From Salinibacterium sp. (GTDB lineage: Bacteria; Actinomycetota; Actinomycetes; Actinomycetales; Microbacteriaceae), in NCBI GenBank assembly GCA_015234465.1, contig JADGNA010000008.1:372001-436000 (forward strand): 64,000 bases of DNA. Reading direction: 5' to 3'. The notes below the pieces were generated by a model. It saw only the letters and a program-made list of their open reading frames with translations. It did no database searches and was not told the DNA's origin. The position numbers and the translations under genes were made by a program. Below, in pieces: positions 1 through 9,795 of the stretch (position 1 is the first letter of the stretch; each line of letters begins with the position of its first letter).

Positions 1-164
1 TTCACTCCTTCGAGGGATGAGCCAGCCTCGCGAAAGACGAGACGGTAGCCGAGCTCCTTGGCCCGATCGCCGACCACGATGACGTCCTCGGGACGAGGGT
101 TAGGTTCAAATGCAAAGCTGTTCCAGTCGCCCTCGAGCCGGAACTGGTCGTTGTCCTCGATCAT
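1..164 (-). CDS. hypothetical protein, 3' end outside window
   Basis: Read on the minus strand, an ATG at 164 opens a frame that runs off the left edge and gives about 54 residues beginning MIEDNDQFRLEGDW. A purine-rich stretch (GAGCGGGAC) lies just upstream of the start. I do not recognise the family; the visible part is soluble and mixed charged, with a short hydrophobic beta-like run (EDVIVVGDRA). It is divergent from the NERD helicase at 349, with a 184-bp gap in which I see no other feature. Reading support is frame continuity and start context only. Confidence 0.5.
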   Translation of the reverse strand, partial: MIEDNDQFRLEGDWNSFAFEPNPRPEDVIVVGDRAKELGYRLVFREAGSSLEGV

Positions 165-348
165 GATTCATTGTCCCGCTCCATCGATCACGAGTGAGGC
201 TACGGCCCATACGGGTTCCAACCACCCAAGAACAGCTTGAGGTTCGTCTATCAACCTGGATAGCTTTCCTCCCCATCATTCTGAGCGAGTTATGGGTCGT
301 CTAACAGGGACGTGTCAGAATGTTTGCACACGTCGATCGGGGGATCAC

Positions 349-2472
349 ATGGCGGCCGGGGGTTCTGCAGCACAGCAGGCGCAGCGCTTGAGCGCGCTCA
401 GCGCGAGTTTCGAGCGCGAGGCGTTGAGCGCCAAAGCCGAGGCCGGCCGCTACGCCGCCGCCGCGATCGCCGAGCGCAAGCTCGCCCATCGGCTCGCGCC
501 GCTCCTCGCTCACGGCTACCACCTGCTCGCCGACCGCAAGTGGCCGGGCTCCCGCAGCGCCCAGCTCGACCTCATCGTCGTCGGCCCGTCCGGGGTGTGG
601 ATCGTCGACTCCAAGCACTGGAACGACTTCACGATCGCCGGCGGCAGCATGTTCCGTGGCGACGCGGATGTCACGGATGACGTCCTCCGCCTCGCCGACG
701 TTGCCAACGACGCTGAGTCCGCCTTCGCCGAGGTCGGCCTCGCGCCGGGCGAAGTCCGGGCCGTGCTGGCCATGCACGGACACAGCAAGCGCATCGGCGA
801 GGTCGGGCCCGTCGAGGTGGTCGGCGCCGACGACATCCACCGCTACTTAGCACGCCGGGGCAACCGCCTCAGCATCGGCGAGGTCGAACGCGTGCTCACC
901 GTGGCGATGCAGCACTTCCCCGCCTACATCGGACCCCAGGTCACGAGCATCCCGACTCTCATCGCCGAGCCCGCCGTGCAAGAACTCATCGACGAGATCC
1001 CCGATGAACTCTTCGGAGACGACGAGCAGCTGCTCAGCGAGGCCGAGGTCACCGAGACCCTCACGATCGCCAAGCTGGCAGAAGATATCGAAGGGTGGAT
1101 GACGTTCCTCCACCCCAGCCAGGCGAAACTCGTGCGCCGCACGTTCAACGGGCCAGCGCGCATCCGCGGTTCCGCCGGAACCGGCAAGACCGTCGTCGGC
1201 CTGCATCGCGCCGCTTACCTCGCCCGCATGCGACCCGACGGCAAGGTCCTCTTCACGACCTTCGTCAAGACCCTGCCCGCCGTGCAAGCGAACCTGCTCA
1301 AGCGGCTCGACCCGAGCGTCACGGAGCGGGTCGAGTTCGTGAATGTGCACAGCTTCGCGACGCGCCTGCTCAGGGAACGCGGCATCCGCCACAACCTCAA
1401 CGGACGCGGCGCCACTGCGCAGTGGAAGGCCGCCTGGAGCGCGCTACGCGCCCCACACAAAGACCGCCTCGCCGCCCGCGCCGGCACCCGCGACGACGAC
1501 TACTGGCGCGAGGAGGTCGACTCGGTCATCAAGGGGCGCGGCTTCACCACGTTCGAGCAGTATGCGGAATGCGCACGCCCCGGCCGCAGCATCCGCCTCA
1601 ACATGGACGACCGCCGCGCCGTCTGGGCCCTCCACCTTGACTACCAGGGGCGGCTCCGCACGGCTGGTATCCACGACTTCAACGACGTCATCCTCCTCGC
1701 CGAGAAGTCCCTCGAGCGCCAGCCCTTTGAGGGCTACAGCGCCGTCATCGTCGACGAAGCGCAAGACCTCTCCCTCGCCATGATCCGGATGCTGCACCAC
1801 CTCGTCGGCGACCAGCAAGACGCCTTCACCCTCATCGGCGACGGTCAGCAGTCCATCTACCCGGGCGGCTACGTGCTCAGCGAAGCAGGCATCTCGCTCG
1901 CCGGGCGCGGGGTCGTGCTCAGCGTCAACTACCGCAACACAGTCGAGATCCTCGACTTCGCCAACAAGACCATCGCCGCGACCGGCTACGTCGACATCGA
2001 CGACAGCACCAGCCCAGCGGATGCCACGACCGACGCGGGTATCGAAGCGCTCGAGAGTCTGCGCCGCCACGGGCATCCGCCGGTCTTCGACCACTTCCCC
2101 ACCGCGGCCGAACACGACGCGGCCATTGTGCGGCGGGTGCGGCAGGCGGCATCCAACGACGACACCTCGCTCGGCGATATCGCGGTGTTGTGCGACACCA
2201 ACTATCAGGTGAAGAAGGCGCTTGCGCTACTGAAGACCGCCGGTGTCGCCGCCATCAACCTCGAAGACTACGAAGGCACGCCAGTCGACCGCGTCAAGGT
2301 CGGCACCATCAAGCGGGCGAAGGGCCTCGAGTTCAAGGCGGTGCTGCTGCCGTGGACACCCCCGTTGCCCGACAGCCCAGACCCCAACGACGAGCGGATG
2401 TCGCGTGCCTACCGGGAGCGCTACGTTGCCGCCACGCGGGCGCGCGATCGGTTGTGGATGGGGAGCTGCTGA
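349..2472 (+). CDS. NERD domain-containing UvrD/REP-family (SF1) DNA helicase
   Basis: 707 residues from the ATG at 349, preferred over an in-frame ATG at 292 because GGGGG lies about 8 nt upstream and the extra 19 residues look non-conserved. The N-terminal NERD (nuclease-related) domain spans about residues 50-160, with the signature QLDLIVVGPSGVWIVDSKHW around K89. The SF1 helicase part follows: Walker A GSAGTGKT with K280, Walker B VDEAQD with D469-E470, motif IV-like NYRNTVEI, motif V KRAKGLEFKAV and motif VI YVAATRARDRLW at the very C-terminus. All key residues are present, so an ATP-dependent translocase joined to a PD-(D/E)XK-like nuclease fold is expected. Cellular role is not evident; DNA repair or defence are both possible. 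It stands alone, with no obvious partner gene. Confidence 0.85.
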   Translation: MAAGGSAAQQAQRLSALSASFEREALSAKAEAGRYAAAAIAERKLAHRLAPLLAHGYHLLADRKWPGSRSAQLDLIVVGPSGVWIVDSKHWNDFTIAGGSMFRGDADVTDDVLRLADVANDAESAFAEVGLAPGEVRAVLAMHGHSKRIGEVGPVEVVGADDIHRYLARRGNRLSIGEVERVLTVAMQHFPAYIGPQVTSIPTLIAEPAVQELIDEIPDELFGDDEQLLSEAEVTETLTIAKLAEDIEGWMTFLHPSQAKLVRRTFNGPARIRGSAGTGKTVVGLHRAAYLARMRPDGKVLFTTFVKTLPAVQANLLKRLDPSVTERVEFVNVHSFATRLLRERGIRHNLNGRGATAQWKAAWSALRAPHKDRLAARAGTRDDDYWREEVDSVIKGRGFTTFEQYAECARPGRSIRLNMDDRRAVWALHLDYQGRLRTAGIHDFNDVILLAEKSLERQPFEGYSAVIVDEAQDLSLAMIRMLHHLVGDQQDAFTLIGDGQQSIYPGGYVLSEAGISLAGRGVVLSVNYRNTVEILDFANKTIAATGYVDIDDSTSPADATTDAGIEALESLRRHGHPPVFDHFPTAAEHDAAIVRRVRQAASNDDTSLGDIAVLCDTNYQVKKALALLKTAGVAAINLEDYEGTPVDRVKVGTIKRAKGLEFKAVLLPWTPPLPDSPDPNDERMSRAYRERYVAATRARDRLWMGSC

Positions 2473-2622
2473 GGATCGTCACCGTTCAGATGATGCACAC
2501 CCGCTCGTTCTGGGGGCATCGCACAGGGCGGCATTCCCGCCACACTTAGCTGATCGCCCGGGAAGAGCGTTCGTCTCGACGCCCGAAGTTGGCGATCGAT
2601 CACACAGAGGGAAGTAGCCGAC

Positions 2623-3288
2623 ATGAAGGGCTCCCACATAGCGACCGCATTGGTGTTCGCCGTGGCCTTGGTTGCGCCGCTGACTGCCTGCGCTCACCCC
2701 CCAAGTTCTGCTCCCGGCAACTCGGAGCTGAACTGCTCCCAGCTACTCACCTCGGCTATCGCGTACGAACGATCTGGTTCTGGCGACATCGACTCCGTCC
2801 TGCAAGCTTTGAGCGACCACTGTTCGAACGAATACGAAATCGCGGTCGATTTCCTCGCGAACTCTACCGACAGCGCCTTCAGCATCGACTCCTGTGAACA
2901 GTTGCTCGAATATGGCACAAGGCGTGAATCAGTCACGCTGCTGGAGCAGGACGGGCGCTGCACGTTCGGCGGTGGTGCTGGCGGCGCTGTGGTGGGCCCC
3001 GAGTGGCCCGAGGGCGGACTGGGCTGGGACGCTGCCGGCCAGTATGCGGGAACGATTCAGCGGGTTTGTGGGCCGCTGATAAGTGCTCGCGAGACCGCGG
3101 ACGGCACATTCCTGAATATCGGGCAGGACTATCCCTCCCCCACGCGCTTCACCATCATCTTTTGGGACCTCTATCTCCAGCCAATCCAGCCGGGCGCCAC
3201 GCTGTGCGGTTCGGGAGAGATCTACCTCTACAACGGCGTAGCTCAGATGGAGATGAGGGACCCCGCCGCATTAGAGATATGGACCTGA
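2623..3288 (+). CDS. putative lipoprotein, function unknown
   Basis: 221 residues. The start is preceded by GAGGGAAG. The N-terminus is a lipoprotein signal: positive MKGSH, hydrophobic core ATALVFAVALVAP, lipobox LTAC with the lipidated Cys near residue 24. The mature part contains several Cys (near ELNCSQ, DHCSNE, DSCEQ, GRCTF, RVCGP, TLCGS), which suggests disulfides in an extracytoplasmic domain. I recognise no family. The gap of 150 bp after the helicase suggests its own promoter. Codon use is a little less GC-biased than its neighbours. Confidence 0.7.
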   Translation: MKGSHIATALVFAVALVAPLTACAHPPSSAPGNSELNCSQLLTSAIAYERSGSGDIDSVLQALSDHCSNEYEIAVDFLANSTDSAFSIDSCEQLLEYGTRRESVTLLEQDGRCTFGGGAGGAVVGPEWPEGGLGWDAAGQYAGTIQRVCGPLISARETADGTFLNIGQDYPSPTRFTIIFWDLYLQPIQPGATLCGSGEIYLYNGVAQMEMRDPAALEIWT

Positions 3289-3384
3289 AGGCTAGGAGAT
3301 TGGTTCGCTGCGCGTCGTTCGTCTGAGCTGCGGGGTGTCCGAGCGCAGGGCTACATAGGCAGCCCTGATGTGAAAGGAAGTGCA

Positions 3385-3690
3385 ATGGACCTTGAGCACG
3401 AACTAATGCGTCTGAAGCAACGGTTCGACAACTTCGGCTTACTCCGATTCGGAGCCGTTTGTCTTGCAGTTGTCTCATTTGTCGGTCTTTTCGCCCCGGA
3501 AGGGGCCGGTTGGGGCACCGCTGGGGTTCTGCTCGGCCTCGTCGGCGTCGGCATATCCAATGCGGGTCGGGAAGCTTGCGCCCAGAGAGCCAATGCAATG
3601 TTGGTCGAATTCAACCTGTTCCACACGCCCGAGGGCCGTCAAGCGATCCAGGATGAGGCCGCGCGCCGCCTCCGGGAACACGACTATTGA
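3385..3690 (+). CDS. small two-segment membrane protein, unknown
   Basis: 101 residues from ATG at 3385, chosen over the GTG at 3370 because AAAGGAAG sits 5-8 nt upstream. A short amphipathic N-terminus (DLEHELMRLKQRFDNFG) precedes two hydrophobic stretches, roughly residues 18-36 and 42-58, separated by a Pro/Gly-rich turn (APEGAGWGTAG). The C-terminal 40 residues are soluble and charged. No family recognised. It follows the lipoprotein gene by about 96 bp and could share its transcript. Confidence 0.6.
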   Translation: MDLEHELMRLKQRFDNFGLLRFGAVCLAVVSFVGLFAPEGAGWGTAGVLLGLVGVGISNAGREACAQRANAMLVEFNLFHTPEGRQAIQDEAARRLREHDY

Positions 3691-3753
3691 AGCCGTTGCT
3701 GCGACACGGTCGGCATGACGATCCGCCGGCCGTCGCACGATGCAGCGGTCCCG

Positions 3754-4182
3754 CTACCCACCCAACTCCCCCACGACCTTCTCCACCCGCCGTGCCCGCG
3801 TCGCCTCTGCCTTCGCCCCTTCGACGTTGACGACGTAGGCCTTCTGCCGGGACGGGCTGAGTTGCTCATACGCCTCACGGAGGCCCGCGGCATCCAGTGC
3901 CTCAGCCAAGTCGGCCGGCGGCTCGACCGCGCGCGATTCGGTGTCGAGTTCGATGTCGACGGTGACGTCGCCTTCACTGAATCCGGCTGCCTCGCGCAGC
4001 GCAGCCGCGAAGGGCACAAGGAACTGGCCGCCCATGGACGCGACCGTGCTTCGGTACTGGAAGCCGTTGACGCTGATGGTCACGGCGGGCCGCCGCCCTG
4101 CGCCCAGTCCCTCGACGACCTCGGCGGGAACAGGTGTCCCAGCGTTGTTCCCCTCGCGGTAGATCGTGGTCTCGTATCGCAT
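3754..4182 (-). CDS. DUF1905 / YdeI (OmpD-associated) domain protein
   Basis: 142 residues from the ATG at 4182, which has GGCGAGGAG upstream; the longer frame to 4389 adds a non-conserved extension. Residues 1-90 match the DUF1905 pattern (RYETTIYREGNN..., PAVTISVNGFQYRSTVASMGG, LREAAGFSEGD). Residues 95-142 match the YdeI/OmdA tail (YEQLSPSRQKAYVVNVEGAK, KVVGEL). Proteins with this pair of domains are annotated as bacteriocin-protection or YdeI/OmpD-associated, but the biochemical function is not established. It lies 64 bp upstream of nothing it obviously cooperates with; the next minus-strand gene ends at 4247. Confidence 0.8.
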   Translation of the reverse strand: MRYETTIYREGNNAGTPVPAEVVEGLGAGRRPAVTISVNGFQYRSTVASMGGQFLVPFAAALREAAGFSEGDVTVDIELDTESRAVEPPADLAEALDAAGLREAYEQLSPSRQKAYVVNVEGAKAEATRARRVEKVVGELGG

Positions 4183-4246
4183 TCGGTGATTCTCCTCGCG
4201 CCGCACATGCTCGGCAAGACCCTGCACCACTTCGCCTCCGCGCTCC

Positions 4247-5311
4247 CTACCCCGCCAGCACCGCCTTCGCCGCACGGCGGCTCGCGCGCTCGACATACCC
4301 GCGCACACCGTGCAGTGGGCTCGCCCAGAACTTCGGCGTGACCGAGTGAGCTGCCCGCAGGTCGAAGACTCCGTCATCACCAGGCACAACGAGGCCGACT
4401 GCAGTCACGACGTCGCCCGGGCCGATCGAGCGGCTCCCGAAGCGTCCGTCATAGAGGTCACGACGTTTCAGGTCCGCCTCGATCTCGGCAGGCAGCGGCG
4501 GCGCCGGCGGGTCCCCCTCCTCCCACACCGCCTTTCCCTGGTGCACCACACGCACCTTCGGGTCGTTCACGAACACGATCGACGACCCAACCCTGATCAC
4601 GAATGGCGTCACACACCTCGCCACACCATTCCGCACCTTCGCGCTGCTGTGCGTCTTTCGCTCGAACCTCGTCGACGAGACCGACGGGTCGCTCTTGTCG
4701 ATGATCTCCTCCCGCAGCGTCGTCACCTCCAGGTCGAGCAGCCACGCGACGCTCGGGCGCTGCGTCACCGGATCGATCAGCCTCGGCGCATCCGGCACCA
4801 GCTCGACCACACCGGTGACCCGTCGCAGCCCGGCATCCGCGAGCGGCTTCCGCAGCACGGCAGAGAGTGCGCCGTCTCGCGAACCCACCCACAGCATCCG
4901 TGCCGTGATCGCGGTGAGGGCCACGAACCAGACGGATGCCACGGCCACCGCAGTCCCCTCCTCCATGCCCTCGGCCGAGCGTCGCGGCAGGATGTCGAGC
5001 GCATTCCAGGTGAGCGCGCCGAACGCAAGCCACCCGCATCCGGCCGCCACAACGGCCACCGCGAGCGCGACCACACCGATGCGTGCCGGACGCATCGCCG
5101 AGAGCTCCGCGCTCCACAGCCACCGCAGTGCGACGAGGACAACGACGCACACCACCAGCCCGAGCAGCGCAAGCTGCGCTACGGACGACCGTTGGGCCTC
5201 GGCCTCCGTCCAGAGCACAGGAACCGGGAGCGCGGGAGCGACGAAGATCAGTGCCACGGCCGTCGCGACCGCGAGAAGCGCCAGCAGTGCAAGTTTCGAG
5301 AGAGTGTTCAC
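4247..5311 (-). CDS. multi-pass membrane protein, GIDE-like
   Basis: 354 residues from a GTG at 5311, chosen because GGAGG sits 5 nt upstream; upstream residues of the open frame to 5503 are low-complexity. Four hydrophobic segments are visible: about 5-27, 46-66, 76-98 and 120-140. The remaining 210 residues are cytosolic or extracytoplasmic beta-rich sequence with the layout seen in prokaryotic GIDE (E3 ligase-like) proteins: LRRVTGVVELVPDAPRL, then RVGSSIVFVNDPKVRVV, then GPGDVVTAVGLVV. That family assignment is by pattern only. No RING motif is present, so no ubiquitin-like activity should be assumed. Confidence 0.6.
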   Translation of the reverse strand: MNTLSKLALLALLAVATAVALIFVAPALPVPVLWTEAEAQRSSVAQLALLGLVVCVVVLVALRWLWSAELSAMRPARIGVVALAVAVVAAGCGWLAFGALTWNALDILPRRSAEGMEEGTAVAVASVWFVALTAITARMLWVGSRDGALSAVLRKPLADAGLRRVTGVVELVPDAPRLIDPVTQRPSVAWLLDLEVTTLREEIIDKSDPSVSSTRFERKTHSSAKVRNGVARCVTPFVIRVGSSIVFVNDPKVRVVHQGKAVWEEGDPPAPPLPAEIEADLKRRDLYDGRFGSRSIGPGDVVTAVGLVVPGDDGVFDLRAAHSVTPKFWASPLHGVRGYVERASRRAAKAVLAG

Positions 5312-5593
5312 GTGCGCCTCCAAGGGCGGCCGGATGGAACTCCAAAACGTGAGCAAAGTGTAGACCTGCGGGGGCGGCGGCGCACGAGATCTTTGGGGAG
5401 GAATACCCGCGCCTCGCGAGCTGAGATGAGCCGAGGTCGGCGGTCGCCGTGACGCGAACCTCATCACGGTCCTCCACAGCGCATCGTTTTCGGATTCATC
5501 CACCGGTCTCTCGGCGCACTAGCCCACGAGCGCGGCCCGGCCTCACCCTTGACACCGCGGGGCACTCGATCCCGCCACGCCGAGGGAGATCCG

Positions 5594-6055
5594 ATGACCG
5601 CCACCAACACTGCCCAACGTTCGAGCTCGGTGCGTCTTCCGATACTCTTCTGCGCCGCTGGTCTGCTGGTCGGCGCCGTGGCGAGCACCCTCATGCTGAC
5701 CCTCGCCTACTACGGCGTGTCGGGCATCCGCTCGATGCTGATGCCGTCGCCGATGCAGTCCTCGCTGATCGCGTGCGGAAAGCTCGCACACCCTTCGTTT
5801 GTGCTCGAGAGCAACGGCACCGTGCTCCTTACTTCGTTTTTCGCATCCGGAGACGGTCGGTGGCACGGGCACGATGCACGCTACGAGGATGTGACCTGCA
5901 TACTCGGAGAACTCGACGCTCCCGCCGAGCTCTACGATCGGATACTCGCCACGCGACCCAGCGACCCGATCCAGACGGTGCAATGGCAGGAGTTTTCAGC
6001 AGAGTGGGACGATGCCCACCATGCCGGCGTCATCCTGACCATCACGGAACGCTGA
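5594..6055 (+). CDS. single-pass membrane-anchored protein, unknown
   Basis: 153 residues from ATG at 5594, preceded by GAGGGAG. The frame is open from 5549 but without a better start. One transmembrane segment at about residues 13-40 (LPILFCAAGLLVGAVASTLM...) anchors an otherwise soluble domain of about 110 residues that has two Cys (IACGKL and VTCILG) spaced to form a disulfide. No family recognised. Its stop is followed within 25 bp by two large inverted repeats and the convergent DUF2130 gene. Confidence 0.6.
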   Translation: MTATNTAQRSSSVRLPILFCAAGLLVGAVASTLMLTLAYYGVSGIRSMLMPSPMQSSLIACGKLAHPSFVLESNGTVLLTSFFASGDGRWHGHDARYEDVTCILGELDAPAELYDRILATRPSDPIQTVQWQEFSAEWDDAHHAGVILTITER

Positions 6056-6076
6056 CGAGCGTGCGCGCCGCTCCCT

Positions 6077-6137
6077 CGTGAGTGGACGCAATCTGTTCTT
6101 CCGACGCGCTGCGAGCAACAGATTGCGTCCACTCACG
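6077..6137. repeat. perfect inverted repeat, 21-bp arms, 19-nt loop
   Basis: The left arm 6077-6097 (begins CGTGAGTGGACGC) is exactly the reverse complement of 6117-6137 (ends GCGTCCACTCACG). It starts 22 bp after the stop of the gene ending at 6055 and lies between convergent genes. There is no poly-T tract on either side, so it is not a classical intrinsic terminator. It shares GTGAG...CTCAC ends with the inverted repeats at 6161, 9796 and 10606. Confidence 0.9.
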
Positions 6138-6160
6138 GCGCTGGCGCGACAGCGATCCAC

Positions 6161-6217
6161 TGAGTGTCGAGAAGATGCGCCGAGACCGGAGCCTTTGGCG
6201 CACCTTCTCGACGCTCA
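6161..6217. repeat. inverted repeat, family with core GAGTGTCGAGAAGGTGCGCC
   Basis: Left arm 6161-6181 and right arm 6197-6217 pair over 21 bp with two G-T type mismatches and a 15-nt loop. The core word recurs in the inverted repeat at 9796-9854, so this is a repeated element rather than a chance palindrome. The right arm ends 13 bp before the stop of the convergent DUF2130 gene at 6230. Confidence 0.85.
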
Positions 6218-6229
6218 CGCGCAAGCGAG

Positions 6230-7630
6230 CTACTCAGCAGCCTCCAGTTCAGCAAACTTCGCCGCCATCGTCGGGTTGCCCCGCGTCAGCTTCTTGATGC
6301 TGAGGTCCTCGGCCTTGTCGTTTGCCAGCCGCAGGTTATTGGCCGACTTGTGCAGCGCCTGCTTCACCTTCTCGAGGTCCTTGATGGCCTCGTCGATGCG
6401 GTGCACGGCCTCGTCGAAGCCGTCGGACGCGAGCCGCCAGTTGCGCCCGAAGTGCTGCTTGAACTCGGAGATACGGGCCTCGAAGTTCGTGATGTCCACG
6501 TTCTGCGCCCGCACCAGCTCCAGCTCGGTCTTGTACTCGAGCGCGCTCATGGCGGCGTTGCGCAGCAGCGTGATCATCTGGATGAAGAACTGCGGGCGGA
6601 TGACGAACATCTTCGGGTAGCGGTGCGAAACATCCACGATCCCCGTGTTGTAGAGCTCGCTCTCCGGCTCCAGCAGCGAGACCAGGATCGCGTACTCGCA
6701 GCCCTTCTCGTTGCGGTCCTTGTCGAGCTCCTTGAAGAAGTCCTCGTTCTTCTTCTTCGTCGCCGTCGCATCCGCCTCGTTCTTCATCTCGAACATGATC
6801 GACACGATCTCGGTGCCCGCGGCATCCGTATCGCGGAAGATGAAGTCGCCCTTGCTGCCGCTGCGCGCGTCGTTGTCCTTCTCGAAGTACGCGCGGGGGA
6901 ACGCCGTCGCCCGCAACCTGTTGAACTCGTACTCGCAGTGCTGCTCCAGCGTCTCGCCAACCATCTTGGTCGAGAGCTTCGCCTTCATGTCGCGCAGCCG
7001 CTCGATCGCCTCATCGCGATCCTTCAGCTGCACCTCGAAACGCTCCTTCAGCGACGTCACCTCGAGCTGCTTCTCCAACTGCACCCGCTCGAGGCCGTTG
7101 CGAAGCTCGTCGCGCTCCTTCTCGACACCGTTGAGCGCCTCGGTGAGCTCCAGCTTCTTCGCCACCTCCACCGACGACAGCTGCGACCGCAGCTTCTCGA
7201 TCTCGGCATCCTTCTCCGACGCCGTCTTCTGCAGCTCGGATGCCAGCCGCGCCGCCGCCAACTCCTCCGCCGCCTTGCGCTCGGCCCGCGCCTGCTCCAA
7301 CTCATTCGCGAGGGTGTCACGCTGCTTCTCGACGAGCGCGAGCGCCTCCGTCACCGCCATCTTCTGGGAGACTTCGGATGCCTCGAGCCTCGCCTTCAGC
7401 TCCTGCACCTCCGCCGCACTCGCCGCCGCCGCATCCTTCAGCGCACTCGACGCCTTCGCCTCAGCAAGTTCGAGTGCCGCCTTCTTCTCCTGCTCGGCGA
7501 GCGCCAGCCGCTCGTGCAGCTGCTGGTCGAACTCCTTGTCGCGCACCTGCTTGACGATGTCGGCGTAGCTCGACTCGTCGATCGTGAACACCTTGCCGCA
7601 GCCCGGGCACTTGATCTCTTGCGTGCTCAT
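6230..7630 (-). CDS. DUF2130 coiled-coil protein
   Basis: 466 residues from ATG at 7630 ([15 protein letters not shown]). The N-terminal CPGC looks like half of a zinc knuckle. Residues 30-230 are an uninterrupted Ala/Glu/Lys/Leu-rich coiled coil. The C-terminal DUF2130 region starts near residue 245 ([18 protein letters not shown]) and includes [33 protein letters not shown] and [11 protein letters not shown], a set of D, E and K residues reminiscent of a PD-(D/E)XK nuclease core. The family is widespread but not characterised; nuclease-like activity is an inference. It is monocistronic, with inverted repeats beyond its 3' end. Confidence 0.85.
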   Translation of the reverse strand: MSTQEIKCPGCGKVFTIDESSYADIVKQVRDKEFDQQLHERLALAEQEKKAALELAEAKASSALKDAAAASAAEVQELKARLEASEVSQKMAVTEALALVEKQRDTLANELEQARAERKAAEELAAARLASELQKTASEKDAEIEKLRSQLSSVEVAKKLELTEALNGVEKERDELRNGLERVQLEKQLEVTSLKERFEVQLKDRDEAIERLRDMKAKLSTKMVGETLEQHCEYEFNRLRATAFPRAYFEKDNDARSGSKGDFIFRDTDAAGTEIVSIMFEMKNEADATATKKKNEDFFKELDKDRNEKGCEYAILVSLLEPESELYNTGIVDVSHRYPKMFVIRPQFFIQMITLLRNAAMSALEYKTELELVRAQNVDITNFEARISEFKQHFGRNWRLASDGFDEAVHRIDEAIKDLEKVKQALHKSANNLRLANDKAEDLSIKKLTRGNPTMAAKFAELEAAE

Positions 7631-7818
7631 GAATGTCTCCCCCTCGGCGTGACTCCCCCACAGGCTAAGCGTCCGCACCGTCATCCACCGAACGCACGGC
7701 CGCGCCGGTCGGCATCTCGCAACGTCCCCCGTTTGGGGTCGCGCACTCTTGGACTGGAGTCCAATATATTCAAGCGTCCGTGTGTCTCGCGGACGAGGAG
7801 ACCCGCCGAAGGACGCCG

Positions 7819-9738
7819 ATGACCCGCTCTCGCAAACCCGCCCGCCTTGCACTGCTCCTCTCAGCCGTGCTCGCGTTCACTGCCCTCGCCACGCCCGCCG
7901 CCGCTGAGCCGGTGCCGACCGAGTGCTCCGACGAGGCCAACTTCGAGGTCCAGGCTCCGTCGCTGTTCGGCTTCGTCGGCGTCCCGCTCGCGCCCGCGCC
8001 CTTGTCGACCTCCTCGGCGGCGGCCGTGACGTGGAGCACCGAGTGCATGGAGCTTCCCGAGGGGGTGACCTTCGATCAGGCCAGCGCGTCCTTCGCCGGT
8101 GCGCCGGCATCCGAAGGCGAGGGTGGCGGAATGATCGTCGCCACGAGCGAGTCGGGCAGAGGCGTCGCTCGGCCAACCCTCAGGGTCGGCCCGGCCAGCG
8201 CACTCCAGGTGACGATGACGGATGCCTCCGACGACCCCCTCGACCCCAGCGACCTGGCCCCCGGCACCGAGTTCCGGCTGAGCGGCGCCGGGCTCCCCGA
8301 CAACACCCAGGTGCGGGCGCTCATCGGCGGCGAGGAGATCGCTTCAACCGCGATCGAGAACGGGGAGGGCGCCTACACGCTCGATGGTGCGATCGCCGAG
8401 GATGCGACATCCGGTGCCGTGGAGATCGTGGTCGAGTTCACGATGCCGGGCGGTGAGCAGCGCTACACGACCCGCGTGGCGGGAGACGTGCGGGTGCTCG
8501 CCATCGGTGGGCCGGCCGACCTCACCCCGGTTGCGGGAACGGCCGTCGAATACACCTTCCCTGTGAGCGGCAACCGCGGCGACGTCATCTACACGCTGGA
8601 GGGCACCCTCCCGGCGGGGCTGAGCTTCGACGCGAGCCGCGGGGTTATCAGCGGCACGGCCACGTCGGCGCAGGCCAAGCGCGACCTCACGATCACGGCG
8701 ACGGATGCCCGTGCATCCGTCACCCACCGCGCCACCGTCACCGTGCTCGCCTCCGCCGTGGTCTTTCCGACGATCGCTGCGATCATCGACCCCTCAGGAC
8801 TCGCCTCAGTCTTCGGCGGTCTCCTCGACAGCGGACTCACACCGGAGCAGGCACTTGAGCGGGCCAACCAGCAGAACCGCCCGAGCGCGGGTACGCGCGT
8901 CTTCATGGGCATCAACCCCAACACGGGCCACATCGGCTTTCTCGTCGGGCCGCCCGACACGGATGTCAGTGACGCGGCGTCCTGGCGCATGCCCACCGAC
9001 CGCACTCCTGTCGACGGCATCGTCGTGGGTACACCCGACGCAGCGACCATCGAGGAGTTGGCCAGGGCACAGCAGGATGCCATGATCGCTGCAATTGTCG
9101 CCCAGCAGGCCGCGATCAAGGCGGAGAACGACGCCATGATCGCCCGTCTGGCCGCTCAAGCCGCGGAACGGGCCGGGATCGACGCGGCTCGTCAGGGCGA
9201 CAGGCAGGCCCAACAGCAGGCCGTGCGGGAAAGCAACGCGGCCCAGGTGCAGCGAATCGAGGCGGAACGCCGACAGCGGGAGGCGCAGCTCGACGAAGAT
9301 CGCGCGAAGAAGGTGGCGGAGGCGGCCGAGCGTCTGGAGGCAGAGCGCAGGGCCAAACTTGAGCGCGACGGCGAATCGAACCCGCTGCCCGAGGGCACGC
9401 AGGTGCGCGTCGAGATGCACTCGACGCCGGTCCTGTTGGGCACCGCCACGGTGGGCGCATCCGGTGGTTTCGCCCTCACTGTCACGGCACCCGCAGGCCT
9501 CACGCCGGGCCTCCACCACCTCGTTGTCACCTACACGCTGCCCGACGGCACGGTGCACACGAGCCGCACGCCCGTCACCGCCCTGCACCCAGACGCGCTG
9601 GTGCCCGCGAGCAACGACATCCTCCCCGTCACCGGAACGGATGTCTCCGCCCTCGCCGCCGCAGGGTCCGTGCTCTCACTGCTCATCGGCATGGGGCTCA
9701 TGTTGATCGCCCGCCGCCGCGAGGCCCGCACCAGCTGA
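7819..9738 (+). CDS. LPXTG-anchored surface protein with Ig-like domain and coiled coil
   Basis: 639 residues from ATG at 7819, with GAAGGA upstream. Layout: Sec signal peptide (residues 1-33, ending TPAAAEP); Ig/cadherin-like repeats to about residue 310, including the He_PIG-type motif [18 protein letters not shown]; an acidic linker; a 110-residue Ala/Gln/Arg/Glu coiled coil about 415-525; a further beta domain; then the cell-wall sorting signal LPVTG at 602-606, a hydrophobic segment and the positive tail RRREARTS. It should be processed by a class C or E type sortase and linked to peptidoglycan. No sortase gene lies in the window. Adhesion or cell-surface structure is likely; the ligand is unknown. 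Confidence 0.8.
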   Translation: MTRSRKPARLALLLSAVLAFTALATPAAAEPVPTECSDEANFEVQAPSLFGFVGVPLAPAPLSTSSAAAVTWSTECMELPEGVTFDQASASFAGAPASEGEGGGMIVATSESGRGVARPTLRVGPASALQVTMTDASDDPLDPSDLAPGTEFRLSGAGLPDNTQVRALIGGEEIASTAIENGEGAYTLDGAIAEDATSGAVEIVVEFTMPGGEQRYTTRVAGDVRVLAIGGPADLTPVAGTAVEYTFPVSGNRGDVIYTLEGTLPAGLSFDASRGVISGTATSAQAKRDLTITATDARASVTHRATVTVLASAVVFPTIAAIIDPSGLASVFGGLLDSGLTPEQALERANQQNRPSAGTRVFMGINPNTGHIGFLVGPPDTDVSDAASWRMPTDRTPVDGIVVGTPDAATIEELARAQQDAMIAAIVAQQAAIKAENDAMIARLAAQAAERAGIDAARQGDRQAQQQAVRESNAAQVQRIEAERRQREAQLDEDRAKKVAEAAERLEAERRAKLERDGESNPLPEGTQVRVEMHSTPVLLGTATVGASGGFALTVTAPAGLTPGLHHLVVTYTLPDGTVHTSRTPVTALHPDALVPASNDILPVTGTDVSALAAAGSVLSLLIGMGLMLIARRREARTS

Positions 9739-9795
9739 CGCCTCGCTGAGTGGCGGGTGTCGCGACGCGCAGTCGCGGCACCTCGGCCCACTTCG

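Noticed and set aside
2400-2472. Possible 3' truncation of the NERD helicase
   Set aside because: Motif VI is complete and many NERD-UvrD proteins end soon after it.
4310-5452. 380-residue plus-strand frame
   Set aside because: Shadow of the GIDE-like membrane gene; Arg/His-rich and no start signal.
6164-7822. 552-residue plus-strand frame
   Set aside because: Antisense to the DUF2130 coiled-coil gene; Leu/Arg repeats reflect the complementary codons.
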